A DNA stretch of 64,000 nucleotides from Candidatus Tisiphia endosymbiont of Nemotelus nigrinus. GTDB lineage: Bacteria > Pseudomonadota > Alphaproteobacteria > Rickettsiales > Rickettsiaceae. Position 1 is the stretch's first letter; the number at the start of each line of letters is the position of its first letter. The notes below the pieces were generated by a model, which was not told the DNA's origin, searched no databases, and saw only the letters and a program-made list of their open reading frames with translations. This document shows positions 35,717 to 46,686 of the stretch, in pieces. Made by a program: the position numbers and the translations under genes. The stretch spans positions 1,240,001-1,304,000 of the forward strand of contig NZ_OZ032151.1 in NCBI RefSeq assembly GCF_964026475.1, written 5' to 3'.

Positions 35717-38700
35717 CTACGCAGAACATAGTGTAAATTGATTGAGAAATTCAAAATCTTCAGTTTCTAGAGCCAAAATCTCTGGTAAACATATTTTGGC
35801 TGTAAACTTATCATCTATACTAACTTTAAGTAGTAAAATTATTCTGATATTATTACGTTCAGGGTTAATACGTTTTTTAAGCAAATCGACTATTTGACAT
35901 AATTCAGAATGATTTTGTGGGTAAAGTTTTATTTCTAATCGTTCTTCATTTATTACATCGTCAATAGTTGCAAAACTTCTAGCGATTAATCTTGTTCCTC
36001 CAGCATCTTTAAACAAATCACAATTCACTACTACCAGACTTTGAATATCAAGCAAATGAACGAAATTCTTTAATATTTCTTCACTATAAATAGTCAATTC
36101 AAAAATACCAAATTGATCAGATAATTGTAAAGTGATAAACCTGCCGCGAGCTGACATACGCGAATCTTTTTTTTGTATTACACCAGCAATCCTTATTTGA
36201 CTAGTACCATTTGGAAAGTCATTTTGTAAGTTAGTTGAAGTCGAAATATTAAGCCTAGCTAACAAATCTTGATATCTTGATAATGGATGTAATGTAATAA
36301 ACAGCCCTAATACCTCAAACTCATAACAAGACGCAGTATTATTATCCAATGGTTCTGCGTCAATTAAGACTTGCTGATTTGTTGAGCTTACCTTAATCAG
36401 ACTGAATTGATCGGAAACTCTTTCAACATGGTAGGAAGAAGCATAAGCTAGAAGCTTAGATACACTTAACAATAACTGATTACGATTAGAATGTAACGTA
36501 TCAAAGCATCCAGCTTTAATAAGATTTTCTAATAATTTTCGATTAATTGATTTAGGTGGTAGCCTTTCAATAACATCTATAATACTTTTAAAGTTACCAT
36601 TTTTGACCCTTTCTGCTACTAATATTTTACCAAAATCAACCGTAACACTTTTAATAGCGGCTAAAGCATAAATTATAGATTTCTGACCCTCAACTTCCTG
36701 GGGGTCATGCAATTCCTCTTGTGTGCCATCCCTGCAATCCTTTATGTCATCCCTGCGAAGGCAGGGATCTAGATTCCCGCCTTCGCGGGAATGACATAGG
36801 ATTGGGGAAATACTAATCTGATTAGTTACAGTACTAAAATAACCAGTAGAAAGATTGATATTAGGCGGGATAATAGCAATATTATTATTTCTGGCTTCTT
36901 GAATAAATAAATTGATTTTATCATGGTTATTTAATTCAAGATTTAAGCATGCTACCAAAAATTCAGCTGGGAAATTGGCTTTTAGATAAGCTGTTTGATA
37001 AGATATTACCCCATAGGCTGATGCGTGTGCTTTATTAAAACCATAGCTGGCAAATTTAGCCACCGTTGCAAAAATAGATTGGGCTTGCTGACGTGAGACG
37101 TTGTTAGCCATTGCCCCTTTAACAAAAATTTCTTCTTGTTCTGCCATTTCGGATTTTATTTTTTTCCCCATAGCTTTACGAAGTATATCTGCTCCACCTA
37201 AACTATAGCCTGCCATTTCTTTGGCAATTTCTAATACCTGTTCCTGATATATAATAACTCCATAAGTTTCTTCTAGAATTGGTTTAAGCATCTCATGTAA
37301 GTAATCAGGTTGCTGCAAACCATGCTTACAAGCAATATAAGTTGGGATGTTCTCCATCGGACCAGGACGGTATAATGCTCCTAATGCTATTATATCTTGG
37401 ATAGAGTCAGGTTTAAGACGTCTTAAACTATCTTGCATTCCGCTACTTTCAAACTGGAAAACACCAATAGCTCTACCACTACATAACATTTCATACGTTT
37501 TCCGATCATCAAATAGCATATTACTAAAATCAATATTTATACCCTGCTGTTTTAGTAATTCTAGACATTTAGTGATAACAGTTAGAGTTTGTAGACCTAA
37601 AAAATCAAATTTAATTAAACCAGCAATCTCAGCATATTTCATCGAATATTGTACTACCAACATATCCGAATTTAGGTCTTTATAAACTGGTAATATTTCC
37701 ACTAAATCTTTGCCAGCTATCACGATCCCTGCCGCATGGGTGGAAGCATGTCTGTGAAGGCCTTCAAGTACTAAAGAAGTATCAATAACTTGTTTAATCA
37801 ACTCCTCTTGACCGTCTAAATTGTACAAGCCTTCACCACGTGCTGCTATATTTAACTCTTTTACTTCCTTGATGGCTTGATTTAATGTAACGGGAGAAAC
37901 GGCATTAAATGGTACAAGCTCAGTTAAATATTCGGCATATTTATAGGGTAAGCCAAGAACTCGTGATACATCTTTGATCACCGCCTTTGCTTGCATCTTA
38001 CCAAAAGTAATAATTTGACCAACTTTATTATCCCCATATTTGGAGCGTACATAATTTATAACTTCCCCTCGTCGTTCTTGACAAAAATCGATATCAAAAT
38101 CTGGCATTGATATACGTTCAGGGTTCAGAAAACGCTCAAATAATAGACCGAATTTAATAGGGTCAAGATCAGTGATTAGAAGACTCCATGCAACTACTGA
38201 CCCCACTCCAGAACCTCTACCAGGTCCTACCATAATATTTTGTTGCTTGCTCCATTTTATAAAATCAGACACTATCAAAAAATAACCAGAAAACTCCATT
38301 CGACAAATAATATCCAGTTCGTAATTAAGACGAATTAGATACTGTTGTTTAATATCTTCCTGCTTATCTATGGCAATATTTTCTCGTTTAAATTTTGTAT
38401 CAAGTCTTGATAGTAATCCAGCTGTTGATTCTTTCCTAATTATATCTACTTCATTAATATTCAGACTAGAGAAATTTGGTAACATTAGTGGGTTAGCATG
38501 TGCCATAAAATGGCATCTTTGAGCTAAATGTACTGTATTTTGTCTGGCATTAGGCAAATCACTAAAAAGTTCTAGCATTTCTTTTGGTGATTTAAAATAA
38601 CATCCATTACTTACCTTTTTACGCTCCTCCACTTCTTTACTAACCCCAGTAGATATACATAATAATACATCATGGGCATCATGCATATCAACATCGCTAA

Positions 38701-39301
38701 ACAATACTTTGTTGGTAGCAACTAGTGGGATACCAAGGTTACTGGCTATTTTTATATAATTTTCTTCTATAGATTGTTCTACTGCCAGATGATGCCGCAT
38801 AATCTCAAAATAGAAGCGATCACCAAAAATGCTTTGCAGTTTAGTTGCCCAAAAAATGGCTAATTCTTCGTCTCTAGCAATCAGACTTTTGCCAATTATA
38901 CCGTCAGTATAACCAGATAAAATAATCAACCCCTCCTGGTATTTAACTAAATCATCAAAAGTAATATGATTACAAATTTTACGATCATTTTTAGTAAAGC
39001 TATCACTAACAGCCTTCAGTAAATTCTTGTAACCAATTTCATCCTTGGCAATAAGTACGATTTCACAAAAACTATTTTCGGTAAAAGCAATATTTACAAT
39101 TGCAGCATTTATAGGCTGTACACCTGCTTTACAGCTAGCTAGAGCAAATTCTAATGAGCCAAATAAATTCCCCTTATCTGCTAAACAAATTGCTGGCATT
39201 TTATGCAATTGTGCTAATTCCACTATACGATCAATTGTTAAAGCACTTTCAAGAAATGAATATGAGCTTTGTACTCTTAAGTGAATAAAATCAAACTGCA
39301 T
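35717..39301 (-). CDS. dnaE: DNA polymerase III subunit alpha
   Basis: Replicative polymerase, 1194 residues from the ATG at 39301. The N-terminal PHP domain ([16 protein letters not shown]) comes first. The polymerase core follows with [16 protein letters not shown] and [12 protein letters not shown], which holds the catalytic aspartates; [10 protein letters not shown] is also recognisable. The helix-hairpin-helix and OB domain ([20 protein letters not shown]) lie towards the end. At about residues 835-875 a palindromic repeat is translated in frame ([15 protein letters not shown]). A longer frame reaches 39334 inside ugd, but [11 protein letters not shown] is the normal start. It overlaps the ugd stop by 11 bp. 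Confidence 0.95.
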   Translation of the reverse strand: MQFDFIHLRVQSSYSFLESALTIDRIVELAQLHKMPAICLADKGNLFGSLEFALASCKAGVQPINAAIVNIAFTENSFCEIVLIAKDEIGYKNLLKAVSDSFTKNDRKICNHITFDDLVKYQEGLIILSGYTDGIIGKSLIARDEELAIFWATKLQSIFGDRFYFEIMRHHLAVEQSIEENYIKIASNLGIPLVATNKVLFSDVDMHDAHDVLLCISTGVSKEVEERKKVSNGCYFKSPKEMLELFSDLPNARQNTVHLAQRCHFMAHANPLMLPNFSSLNINEVDIIRKESTAGLLSRLDTKFKRENIAIDKQEDIKQQYLIRLNYELDIICRMEFSGYFLIVSDFIKWSKQQNIMVGPGRGSGVGSVVAWSLLITDLDPIKFGLLFERFLNPERISMPDFDIDFCQERRGEVINYVRSKYGDNKVGQIITFGKMQAKAVIKDVSRVLGLPYKYAEYLTELVPFNAVSPVTLNQAIKEVKELNIAARGEGLYNLDGQEELIKQVIDTSLVLEGLHRHASTHAAGIVIAGKDLVEILPVYKDLNSDMLVVQYSMKYAEIAGLIKFDFLGLQTLTVITKCLELLKQQGINIDFSNMLFDDRKTYEMLCSGRAIGVFQFESSGMQDSLRRLKPDSIQDIIALGALYRPGPMENIPTYIACKHGLQQPDYLHEMLKPILEETYGVIIYQEQVLEIAKEMAGYSLGGADILRKAMGKKIKSEMAEQEEIFVKGAMANNVSRQQAQSIFATVAKFASYGFNKAHASAYGVISYQTAYLKANFPAEFLVACLNLELNNHDKINLFIQEARNNNIAIIPPNINLSTGYFSTVTNQISISPILCHSREGGNLDPCLRRDDIKDCRDGTQEELHDPQEVEGQKSIIYALAAIKSVTVDFGKILVAERVKNGNFKSIIDVIERLPPKSINRKLLENLIKAGCFDTLHSNRNQLLLSVSKLLAYASSYHVERVSDQFSLIKVSSTNQQVLIDAEPLDNNTASCYEFEVLGLFITLHPLSRYQDLLARLNISTSTNLQNDFPNGTSQIRIAGVIQKKDSRMSARGRFITLQLSDQFGIFELTIYSEEILKNFVHLLDIQSLVVVNCDLFKDAGGTRLIARSFATIDDVINEERLEIKLYPQNHSELCQIVDLLKKRINPERNNIRIILLLKVSIDDKFTAKICLPEILALETEDFEFLNQFTLCSA
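36743..36796. repeat. REP palindrome inside dnaE
   Basis: ATGTCATCCCTGCGAAGGCA mirrored by GCCTTCGCGGGAATGACAT around a TCTAGATT centre. The same unit occurs at 54711-54762 and 55841-55890. The adjoining stretch to about 36680 ([18 protein letters not shown] in protein) also looks foreign to DnaE. Confidence 0.85.
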
Positions 39302-40601
39302 CTTTTGTACCAATAAGATAATATTTAAATCCAAGGGCTTTTAGCATATTTCCATCAAGAATGTGCCTGAGATCGAGAATTATAGGAGATTTAACTTGGT
39401 TATAAATAAGTGACCAATCTGAATCTCTAAACTCCAACCATTCAGTTGCCACTATAATTATATCACTATTTTGGCATGCACTAAGTGCTGAATCAACAAA
39501 AAATATATTTTTTATTTCTTTTTTAGCATTATTCATACCTACCGGATCAAAGGCTCTAATATTTGCTCCTTTATCAACTAGGATTTCAATGATTTTAATA
39601 GCCGGACTATTTCTAATATCATCAGTACCAGCCTTAAAAGTCAAACCCAATACACTAATAATTTTATCACGCAAATCGTTGCCTATAATATAATGGATTT
39701 TATCCACTATATTATAGGGTCTCTGATAATTGCTATTTATAACAGAATTAACTATTTGGAAGTTACATTGATAATGTTCAGCTATTTGTACAAGTGCTAA
39801 CATGTCCTTAGGAAAACATGAACCACCAAATCCAGGACCAACACTTAAAAATTCTTTACCTATTCTCTTATCCAATCCAACAGCACAAGATAGATCTTTG
39901 GTATTTGCCCCAATTTTCTCACATAAATTTGCCATCTCATTAATAAAAGAAATTTTTGTTGCTAAAAAAGCGTTTGAGACGTATTTAGTAAGTTCTGAAG
40001 TAACCAAATCAGTGCTTATAAGAGGTATATTTTTGGTAGTTAAAGGGCGATAAATCTCTTTTAGTAAATCTTCCGCTTGTTTATTACTGCTGCCAATCAA
40101 TATTCTATCAGGGTTTAGAAAATCATCTACCGCACTACCTTCTCTAAGAAATTCAGGATTTGAAGCAACAGAGAATGTAAAATTCTTGTTATTTAAATAA
40201 TCAATGATTTGGTTACATGTTGTAGGAGGTACAGTAGATTTTATCACAATCAAACAATCATCTCTAATCCATGCACATAAATTATCAATAGCAGTAAATA
40301 CATATTGCAAATCTGCCTCTCCCGAAGGTAAAGACGGCGTTCCTACCGTAATAAATACCGCCTGTGTGTTTTGTAATTCAGCCGAATAGCTAGCTGTAAA
40401 TTGCAATTTACCAGATTTTACTAATGGAGGTAGATATTCAGCTAGTTTTGGTTCATAAATTGGTAAAATATTTTTTTTTAATTGGTTGATCTTAGAAATA
40501 TCAGTATCTAAACAAGTCACATCGTGTCCTAGGTAACTCATCATTACGCCAGATACTAGCCCAACGTAACCAGTGCCTATAACATGAAGTTTAATATTCA
40601 T
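39291..40601 (-). CDS. ugd: UDP-glucose 6-dehydrogenase
   Basis: Oxidises UDP-glucose to UDP-glucuronate for surface polysaccharide synthesis. The 436-residue protein starts [20 protein letters not shown] (NAD-binding GxGYVG). The catalytic cysteine is Cys262 in [11 protein letters not shown], and [13 protein letters not shown] marks the UDP-binding C-terminal domain. Adjacent dnaE-ugd order is, as I recall, conserved in Rickettsia. The ugd 3' end overlaps dnaE. Confidence 0.95.
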   Translation of the reverse strand: MNIKLHVIGTGYVGLVSGVMMSYLGHDVTCLDTDISKINQLKKNILPIYEPKLAEYLPPLVKSGKLQFTASYSAELQNTQAVFITVGTPSLPSGEADLQYVFTAIDNLCAWIRDDCLIVIKSTVPPTTCNQIIDYLNNKNFTFSVASNPEFLREGSAVDDFLNPDRILIGSSNKQAEDLLKEIYRPLTTKNIPLISTDLVTSELTKYVSNAFLATKISFINEMANLCEKIGANTKDLSCAVGLDKRIGKEFLSVGPGFGGSCFPKDMLALVQIAEHYQCNFQIVNSVINSNYQRPYNIVDKIHYIIGNDLRDKIISVLGLTFKAGTDDIRNSPAIKIIEILVDKGANIRAFDPVGMNNAKKEIKNIFFVDSALSACQNSDIIIVATEWLEFRDSDWSLIYNQVKSPIILDLRHILDGNMLKALGFKYYLIGTKDAV

Positions 40602-40717
40602 TAATTATCCTTATATACTTAGTGCAACAACTTTGTTATGCTATGATGCTATTATAACCTGACTAGTATTTGTCCTATTTAAACATTATCGGGATAAATA
40701 CTAATCTGATTAGCTAT

Positions 40718-43282
40718 ATGAAGTATATATTAATTGACCAAATACTAAATAATAAAATGATGCTCATTAAAAGATTTTTTATCAACCTAAGCATAATAGT
40801 TTGCACAATTGTAGTAATTTTAAGTTTATTAATATTCAGCGGTAGTAAAGGGTATTTAGATAAGCCCATTAAGAAAATAATAGAATTCTACCTCGATAAA
40901 AAAAATATGAAAATACGGGTTGGTAATTTACAAATAAGACATAATATTTTGTCAATCGATAAAATCTTTATGGATTTCGCAAATAACACCCAAGGTAAAA
41001 TTAGCGATTTCAAGATTAGTTTTTTTATTGATAATATAATAAGCAAACCATTAATTCATAGTATTATTGATATAGATAGTTTTTCCTTAATTGCTAAAGA
41101 TAATCAACCCATAATAGATACTAAAATATCTGCTAAATACATTGTAGATTTCTTTGAAAATAAGATTGAAACAGAGTTAAACTTACGTCCTATAAACAAT
41201 ATTACTCTACTCGATAGTTATGGTAAGAAATTACCGGAAGGGGAAGGAGTTTGTTCTTATGAAAGTAAAATTTCTATAACTTCGAAGAAATCAATCAATT
41301 GTAAGTTAGCATTTGGTGATAAAGCCTATCTATCATTCAATAGTATCTTAGATGGTAGCATAATTCAAGCTAGTGGAAATATTGAGAATATTCCTATAAT
41401 GATTTATCAAATTGCAGAAAAAATTATCCCTAATAACCCAGTAATTTTATTTTTACAGGAATATATTAAAGATGGTTATATTAGAAATGGAGAGTTTGAT
41501 TTTAATTTTGATAAGAATAATTTAGAAAAAAATATTGTTTTAGTAGAAGCTAAGCTGCGGGTTATAGATCTTGAGTGTAAATATGATGCAGACTTTCCAT
41601 CTTTAAGAAAAATTGATACAGATATTACTATATCTGGAACCTCGGTTAAGTTTATATTAAATGAGGCATATAGTAGTAACAGTCTTATTTCCGATGGGGT
41701 AATAACCTTTGATTGGCAAGGGATGGATAAATCAAATGTTATCTTTAGTGCCATAGCTAAAGGACAGGTTATCGATCTAATTGATTTTATGTCAAATGAT
41801 GATTATAATAAAGTAAAGAAACAGGGAATCGACCTTAAAAAAATTACTGGAATAGCTAATTCAAAAATTAGCATAATAGTACCGCTTAACCCAGTTATGA
41901 AAAATATTTATGATATCTCTACGATAATAACTGGAGTGAATACCAAAGCATTTAGTGACAATGTCATATTAAAAAATGCCAAAATAACCGGAACATTTAA
42001 TGGTGATAAGCTAAACTTAATGGGTACAGGTAAAATTAATGACTATGACAGTAATTTTACTTATCAATATAATATTGAGGATAATAACCATGATGATTAT
42101 CAGCATCTATTAAAAGTAAAAACTACCATTGTTGGTAATAACCAGAAACTTGGTATGTTCAAGTTAATTTCAGGTAGTAGTGTCCTAGATTTTGAGTATA
42201 AAGAGCAACAAGATAAGAAAAGTAAATCTAATACTGGCTTCATCAAAGCCAATGCTAATCTCAAGAACTTGGAATTTTATATTGATAAAATATCTATACA
42301 TAAAAAGCTTTCTAATGAAGCTAAACTTGTGTTAACTGGCAAGTTATATGATGATCTAAAGGGTGATATTAATTTTAATCTTTCGGGAGAAGATAACTTA
42401 AAAATAGTTGGTAAGGTTAAAGTACAAGATACTAAGTATGATGTTACTTTACCTGTTATTACTTACGATACGACCGATCTAATAGGAAAGTTGGTTTTAG
42501 GTAAAGACAGCTTGAGTGCCGAAATTCAAGGGAAACAACTAGATTTGTCTAGGTCTAATATGATGCAATTCTTAGAGAAAGAAGGGGAGTCAAAAAATAT
42601 TCATTTAAAAGTTGATGTAAATAGGGTGCGGTTAAAAAATAATATAATGCTTGATAAGGTTAATTTACAAATTGATTGTGATAAAATAAAATGCTTTTCT
42701 GGTTCTTTAGATTCAAAAATTGGCACTAAATCTTTTAAAATGCTACTTACAGAAAAAAAAGATATGGAGCAATGGATAGTGACCTGTGATAATGCTGGAG
42801 CTTTATTTAGAGGTATTGGCATGTATAATAACATGAAATCTGGTATTATCAATCTAACACTTGATACAAAAAGACATGAGGTTAAGACGGGGGAAATGAT
42901 ACCAATCCTAGATGGTACATTTGACATAAAACGTTTTGTTACTACTGATATGTCTTTTCTAACTAGAATGATATCATTTGTTTCGTTCCCAGGTTTTATG
43001 AGTTTTATATTAAATAATAAGGATATCTTGTTTAATAGCATGACTGGTAACTTTAGTTATATAGGTAATACCATAAATATTACTGATACATCAGCTGCTG
43101 GACCATTTTTTGATTTTACCATGAAAGGTACAATAGATACTAATAAACACCAAATAAGACTTAAAGGTAATGTGATACCTTCTTTCTTTTTTGCTAGTAC
43201 TATTATCACTAAAATACCAATAGTTGGGAAAATATTTTCAAAGGTTGCTCCTTACTCTGTGGAGTTAAAATATAAGGACTAA
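40718..43282 (+). CDS. AsmA/YhdP-like large membrane-anchored protein
   Basis: 854 residues. One N-terminal membrane helix (about 22-45) is followed by a very long beta-rich region of alternating hydrophobic strands, the pattern of AsmA/YhdP/TamB-like bridges. The ending MKGTIDTNKHQIRLKGNVIP...IPIVGKIFS is the conserved AsmA-like C-terminal segment. Such proteins are thought to move phospholipids between inner and outer membranes. The start is uncertain. An upstream TTG at 40670 is unlikely, the ATG at 40718 follows repeat-like sequence (GATTAGCTATATG), and ATG 40757 is also possible. Confidence 0.75.
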   Translation: MKYILIDQILNNKMMLIKRFFINLSIIVCTIVVILSLLIFSGSKGYLDKPIKKIIEFYLDKKNMKIRVGNLQIRHNILSIDKIFMDFANNTQGKISDFKISFFIDNIISKPLIHSIIDIDSFSLIAKDNQPIIDTKISAKYIVDFFENKIETELNLRPINNITLLDSYGKKLPEGEGVCSYESKISITSKKSINCKLAFGDKAYLSFNSILDGSIIQASGNIENIPIMIYQIAEKIIPNNPVILFLQEYIKDGYIRNGEFDFNFDKNNLEKNIVLVEAKLRVIDLECKYDADFPSLRKIDTDITISGTSVKFILNEAYSSNSLISDGVITFDWQGMDKSNVIFSAIAKGQVIDLIDFMSNDDYNKVKKQGIDLKKITGIANSKISIIVPLNPVMKNIYDISTIITGVNTKAFSDNVILKNAKITGTFNGDKLNLMGTGKINDYDSNFTYQYNIEDNNHDDYQHLLKVKTTIVGNNQKLGMFKLISGSSVLDFEYKEQQDKKSKSNTGFIKANANLKNLEFYIDKISIHKKLSNEAKLVLTGKLYDDLKGDINFNLSGEDNLKIVGKVKVQDTKYDVTLPVITYDTTDLIGKLVLGKDSLSAEIQGKQLDLSRSNMMQFLEKEGESKNIHLKVDVNRVRLKNNIMLDKVNLQIDCDKIKCFSGSLDSKIGTKSFKMLLTEKKDMEQWIVTCDNAGALFRGIGMYNNMKSGIINLTLDTKRHEVKTGEMIPILDGTFDIKRFVTTDMSFLTRMISFVSFPGFMSFILNNKDILFNSMTGNFSYIGNTINITDTSAAGPFFDFTMKGTIDTNKHQIRLKGNVIPSFFFASTIITKIPIVGKIFSKVAPYSVELKYKD

Positions 43283-43477
43283 AATGATAATATCCTTTCT
43301 TGACAAAATATTTGTGGGTAAAAGTAAGGATTTAAATCTGGTGAATATGATGTAAAAAGATAAGCTTGCAGCTAACTGATTTTATCAATTCCTTCTCTTC
43401 CTTACGTTTCAACGACTAATTGTATTTTTATGTATATCAAATATCTTAGCAGCAAATCTTTGATTGTTGCCTTTTTA

Positions 43478-44734
43478 TCATATTTTATCACCTAATTCAG
43501 GAAGGAATCTAATTAACATATGCTTCTTCTTACCCGCAGAAACCTTAATAACTTGGTTGTCCTGCATAAAAGTCAAGTCAACCATCATATTTTCATCTGC
43601 GATTAGTTGATTATTGATTTTAGCTCCAGCTCCTCTAATGAGCCTACGCCCCTCAGATTTTGACTCAACAAGACCTAGCTCGTGAAGTAATTCATATGCC
43701 GGAATACCTATAGTTAACCTACTATGTTTGATATCGATAGTTGGTAAATTTATGTCTATTTCTCCTTGTTCAAAAACCTTTCTAGCTGTTTCTAATGCTG
43801 CTATAGCTGCTTGTTCACCATGACACAGTTTTGTTAAGTTAAAGGCTAATTGTTTCTTGGCACCATTAATATCAGAGCCAGCAAGTAAGGTAAATTCTTG
43901 CATTTTATTTTCCTCTAACTCACTATATAATTTAGCGAACTTGACTACATCTTGATCTTCACAATTTCGCCAATATTGATAATAATCATACGGGCTTAGC
44001 ATATCTTCATTTAACCACACTGCTCCACCAATAGACTTACCCATCTTATTGCCAGAAGCGGTCGTTAATAATGGTGTAGTCATACCAAAAACTTCATTAC
44101 CAGTTAGTTTTCTGGTAAAATCAACGCCCATTATTATATTACCCCATTGGTCGCTACCACCTATTTGTAACGAACAACTATATACTTTGTTTAAGTGATA
44201 AAAATCGTAAGCTTGTAACAACATATAATTAAATTCTAAGAAACTCATATGCTGTTCTCGCTCTAAACGTAATTTCACCGAATCCATAGATAACATACGA
44301 TTCACAGAAAAAAAACTACCAAAATTGCCAAGAAAATCTAAGTAATTTAATGATTCTAGCCAATCTGAGTTATCAACTAATATTGCATCATTTGCCCCTG
44401 TACCGAACTTGATAAATTTTGATAATGATTTTTTTATACCTTCAGCATTCTTGGCAATTTCTTCTTTTGTCAAAGATTTTCTTGCCTCATCTTTACCAGT
44501 AGGATCACCAATCTTACTAGTTGCTCCTCCTAGGAGTACTATTGGTTTATGCCCATATTGTTGCAATAGACGCAATATCATGATTTGCATCAGATTACCA
44601 ACATGTAAAGATTGAGCTGTACAATCAAAACCAATATAAGCAGAGATTTTATTGTTACTCATTAGTGTTGTTAGTCTTTCTAAATCAGTACATTGATATA
44701 AAAAACCTTTATCCTCAAAATCTTTAATAAACAT
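43478..44734 (-). CDS. tyrS: Tyrosyl-tRNA synthetase
   Basis: Class I synthetase charging tRNA-Tyr. The 418-residue protein has the HIGH-like HVGN at residues 44-47, the tyrosine-site motif [11 protein letters not shown], and the KMSKS-like GNKMGKS. A C-terminal S4 RNA-binding domain follows ([19 protein letters not shown]). All expected elements are present. Confidence 0.97.
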   Translation of the reverse strand: MFIKDFEDKGFLYQCTDLERLTTLMSNNKISAYIGFDCTAQSLHVGNLMQIMILRLLQQYGHKPIVLLGGATSKIGDPTGKDEARKSLTKEEIAKNAEGIKKSLSKFIKFGTGANDAILVDNSDWLESLNYLDFLGNFGSFFSVNRMLSMDSVKLRLEREQHMSFLEFNYMLLQAYDFYHLNKVYSCSLQIGGSDQWGNIIMGVDFTRKLTGNEVFGMTTPLLTTASGNKMGKSIGGAVWLNEDMLSPYDYYQYWRNCEDQDVVKFAKLYSELEENKMQEFTLLAGSDINGAKKQLAFNLTKLCHGEQAAIAALETARKVFEQGEIDINLPTIDIKHSRLTIGIPAYELLHELGLVESKSEGRRLIRGAGAKINNQLIADENMMVDLTFMQDNQVIKVSAGKKKHMLIRFLPELGDKI

Positions 44735-44769
44735 AATTTACAAAATAATAAAATTAAACAAAAAACTAT

Positions 44770-44796
44770 CTAGGCACTGTTAACAAAGCTTATTTA
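44770..44796. repeat. MITE-A solo end
   Basis: CTAGGCACTGTTAACAAAGC followed by TTATTTAA. One end only of the element, with G for A at position 5. It abuts the pgeF stop codon, which it helps to form, so the native 3' end of pgeF may have been trimmed here. Confidence 0.7.
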
Positions 44797-45534
44797 ACTC
44801 TTAATTACAATAGTAGATAATATTGTGTGATCATATAATTCTCCGGTATGGCAGCAACGTCGGTAACTTTGGTACTTCTCTGGATTGCTATAGGTATCCT
44901 CTAATATTTTAATTATATCTTTAACGCCTGCTTCTTGCAATTGCAGTTCTACATAAGCTGGTAAATCAAACATATAATATCCTATTTTCGTGGAATTAAT
45001 AAAAAATCTTGAGTAATCAGCTCGTTGCTGTACAAAATTATCGTAATATTCCTGATCAACCTCATAGGAACATTGTTGAATAGCAGGACAAATAATAGCC
45101 TTAATATTCTGGGCTCCTTTGGTTTGCATTAATTCTACCGCATTGTTAATAATGCCATCTTTAGCCCCACGCCAACCGCAATGAGCAGCCCCTATAACCA
45201 TACCATCTTCGCTACTTAATAAAACAGGAACGCAATCAGCAGTCTGTATTGCTAGTACTAGATTTTTTTTGGTAGTAACAATTCCGTCAGCTTCCGGATC
45301 AGTGTCGCTATTAGTAATTAAATCAGCATCAATAATTTTGGTACTATGTACTTGCTGCAAAATAACAATATTACCGGCATTATAGTGCCTAACTACTGCT
45401 AACCTATTATTTTGAACAATCTCCAAGTTATTAGGAACACCAGATTTATTTTTTTTAGTATAAATATGACTAGACTGCTTGAAGCTTTTATCAAAAATTT
45501 TATAATAAACTTTATTTTTTATAAACTCATCCAC
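44794..45534 (-). CDS. pgeF: Purine nucleoside phosphorylase / peptidoglycan editing factor (YfiH/laccase-like)
   Basis: 246 residues of the DUF152/YlmD family. Metal-site signatures are present: TADCVPVLL and AAHCGWRGA, plus the later RRCCHTG region. Members act as purine nucleoside phosphorylases/adenosine deaminases or as editors of cell-wall precursors. The only start in the expected place is a GTG at 45534, directly abutting the ATG of the divergent neighbour. The 3' end meets a MITE-A end. Confidence 0.85.
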   Translation of the reverse strand: MDEFIKNKVYYKIFDKSFKQSSHIYTKKNKSGVPNNLEIVQNNRLAVVRHYNAGNIVILQQVHSTKIIDADLITNSDTDPEADGIVTTKKNLVLAIQTADCVPVLLSSEDGMVIGAAHCGWRGAKDGIINNAVELMQTKGAQNIKAIICPAIQQCSYEVDQEYYDNFVQQRADYSRFFINSTKIGYYMFDLPAYVELQLQEAGVKDIIKILEDTYSNPEKYQSYRRCCHTGELYDHTILSTIVIKS

Positions 45535-46497
45535 ATGTCAACCCCGCAAAAATTCATCTATAAATTATCAGATCACTTACAAAAAAGCAATGCATTACAA
45601 AAAATCATCAATAAGTTCCAAACAGATTACTCGTTAATACCTTGCATTGGAGTAGAAATAGAATTTTATTTAAGTAAAAATATTGATCCACTCGAATTGC
45701 AAACTCTGCTTGGCATAGTAGTTAAGAAAGAAAAAGGTGATAATCAATTTGAAATAGATTTGCCACCTTCTACTAACATAATGGAGTATATAGGAAAAAT
45801 TAGTAGCACTAAGTCTAAAATACAAATTATTGCAAAAAAATTGCGAGGTAATGTAAATTTTTCTGCCAAACCATTTCCAAACGATTATGGTAGTAGTATG
45901 CATTTTCATGTAAATTTTATGGACTCTTCAACGTTATTGCGAGAAGATACTTTACTCCCAAACGTCATTGCAAGACCACGTGAGTGTAGTGGCAATCCAC
46001 ATTCATTAGATTGCTTCGTTGCCGCTAAAGCGGCTCCTTGCAATGATGTCAGTTTACTATGGGCAAATACTGATATGCTTGATCTAATGGGGCAGAGTAT
46101 CTGCCATTATATGCTCGATAGTTTTCTGATATTTATGCCGAATGAAGATGATTATCTTCGTTTAGATGAAAATTTTATGGCACCAACTAATGTATCTTTT
46201 GGTAATAATAACAGAACTGTTGCCGTACGCATTCCTGACTCATCTCCTAGAAGACTAGAACATAGAATATCAAACCCACTAACCGATCCTTATTTGGCAA
46301 TTTTTACTATTTTAAACTCTATATTATTAGGTCTAGAATTTCCTAACAAAATCAATAATATCAACAAAATATATGGTAATGCTTTTGATCAACAATATAA
46401 TTTAGTACCATTGCCAAAAGCATTAGCAGAAGCATTAGAATTGTTTAATTTGCAGTTTTTTTTAACCAACTCATCTAAGGTAATCATGACAGTTTAA
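45535..46497 (+). CDS. Glutamine-synthetase-like protein with an in-frame palindromic-repeat insertion
   Basis: 320 residues resembling the catalytic half of glutamine synthetases. IGVEIEFYLS corresponds to the first metal-ligand strand and FPNDYGSSMHFHVNF to the GxGMHxH motif. The segments NRTVAVRIPDSSPRRLEHRI and NPLTDPYLAIFTIL correspond to the substrate-binding arginine region and the following helix. The N-terminal beta-grasp domain is missing, so it is a short relative, perhaps not a true glutamine synthetase. Residues 143-172 are encoded by an RPE-A unit. The longer frame to 45412 lies inside divergent pgeF and is not used. Confidence 0.7.
   Translation: MSTPQKFIYKLSDHLQKSNALQKIINKFQTDYSLIPCIGVEIEFYLSKNIDPLELQTLLGIVVKKEKGDNQFEIDLPPSTNIMEYIGKISSTKSKIQIIAKKLRGNVNFSAKPFPNDYGSSMHFHVNFMDSSTLLREDTLLPNVIARPRECSGNPHSLDCFVAAKAAPCNDVSLLWANTDMLDLMGQSICHYMLDSFLIFMPNEDDYLRLDENFMAPTNVSFGNNNRTVAVRIPDSSPRRLEHRISNPLTDPYLAIFTILNSILLGLEFPNKINNINKIYGNAFDQQYNLVPLPKALAEALELFNLQFFLTNSSKVIMTV
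45961..46050. repeat. RPE-A unit inside the glutamine-synthetase-like gene
   Basis: Exactly 90 bp (30 codons), starting AACGTCATTGCAAGACC and ending GCTCCTTGCAATGATGTC. GCAATCC and GATTGC inner arms are present. It starts at codon 143, preserving the frame. Translated it reads NVIARPRECSGNPHSLDCFV and onward. Confidence 0.9.
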
Positions 46498-46518
46498 AGG
46501 TTGTGGAAAAATAACCGG

Positions 46519-46686
46519 CGTCATTGCGAGAAGGCGCGAAGCCCGAACGAAGCAATCCACTTATGGTTACTTTTATGGATTGCTTCGTCGACCTTCGGTC
46601 TTCTCGCAACGACGATTAAAGATAAGAATGAACAACCGTCATCGCGAGCCACGAAGTGGCGTGGCGATCCAAATTCATTAGATTGC
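46519..46686. repeat. RPE-A palindrome plus half of a second repeat
   Basis: GTCATTGCGAGAAGGCGCG...GCAATCC is mirrored by GGATTGCTTCGTCG...CTCGCAACGACG (46519-46613). A one-sided GTCATCGCGAGCCACGAAG...GCGATCC unit (46634-46686) follows and reaches into the last codons of vapC. Confidence 0.8.
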
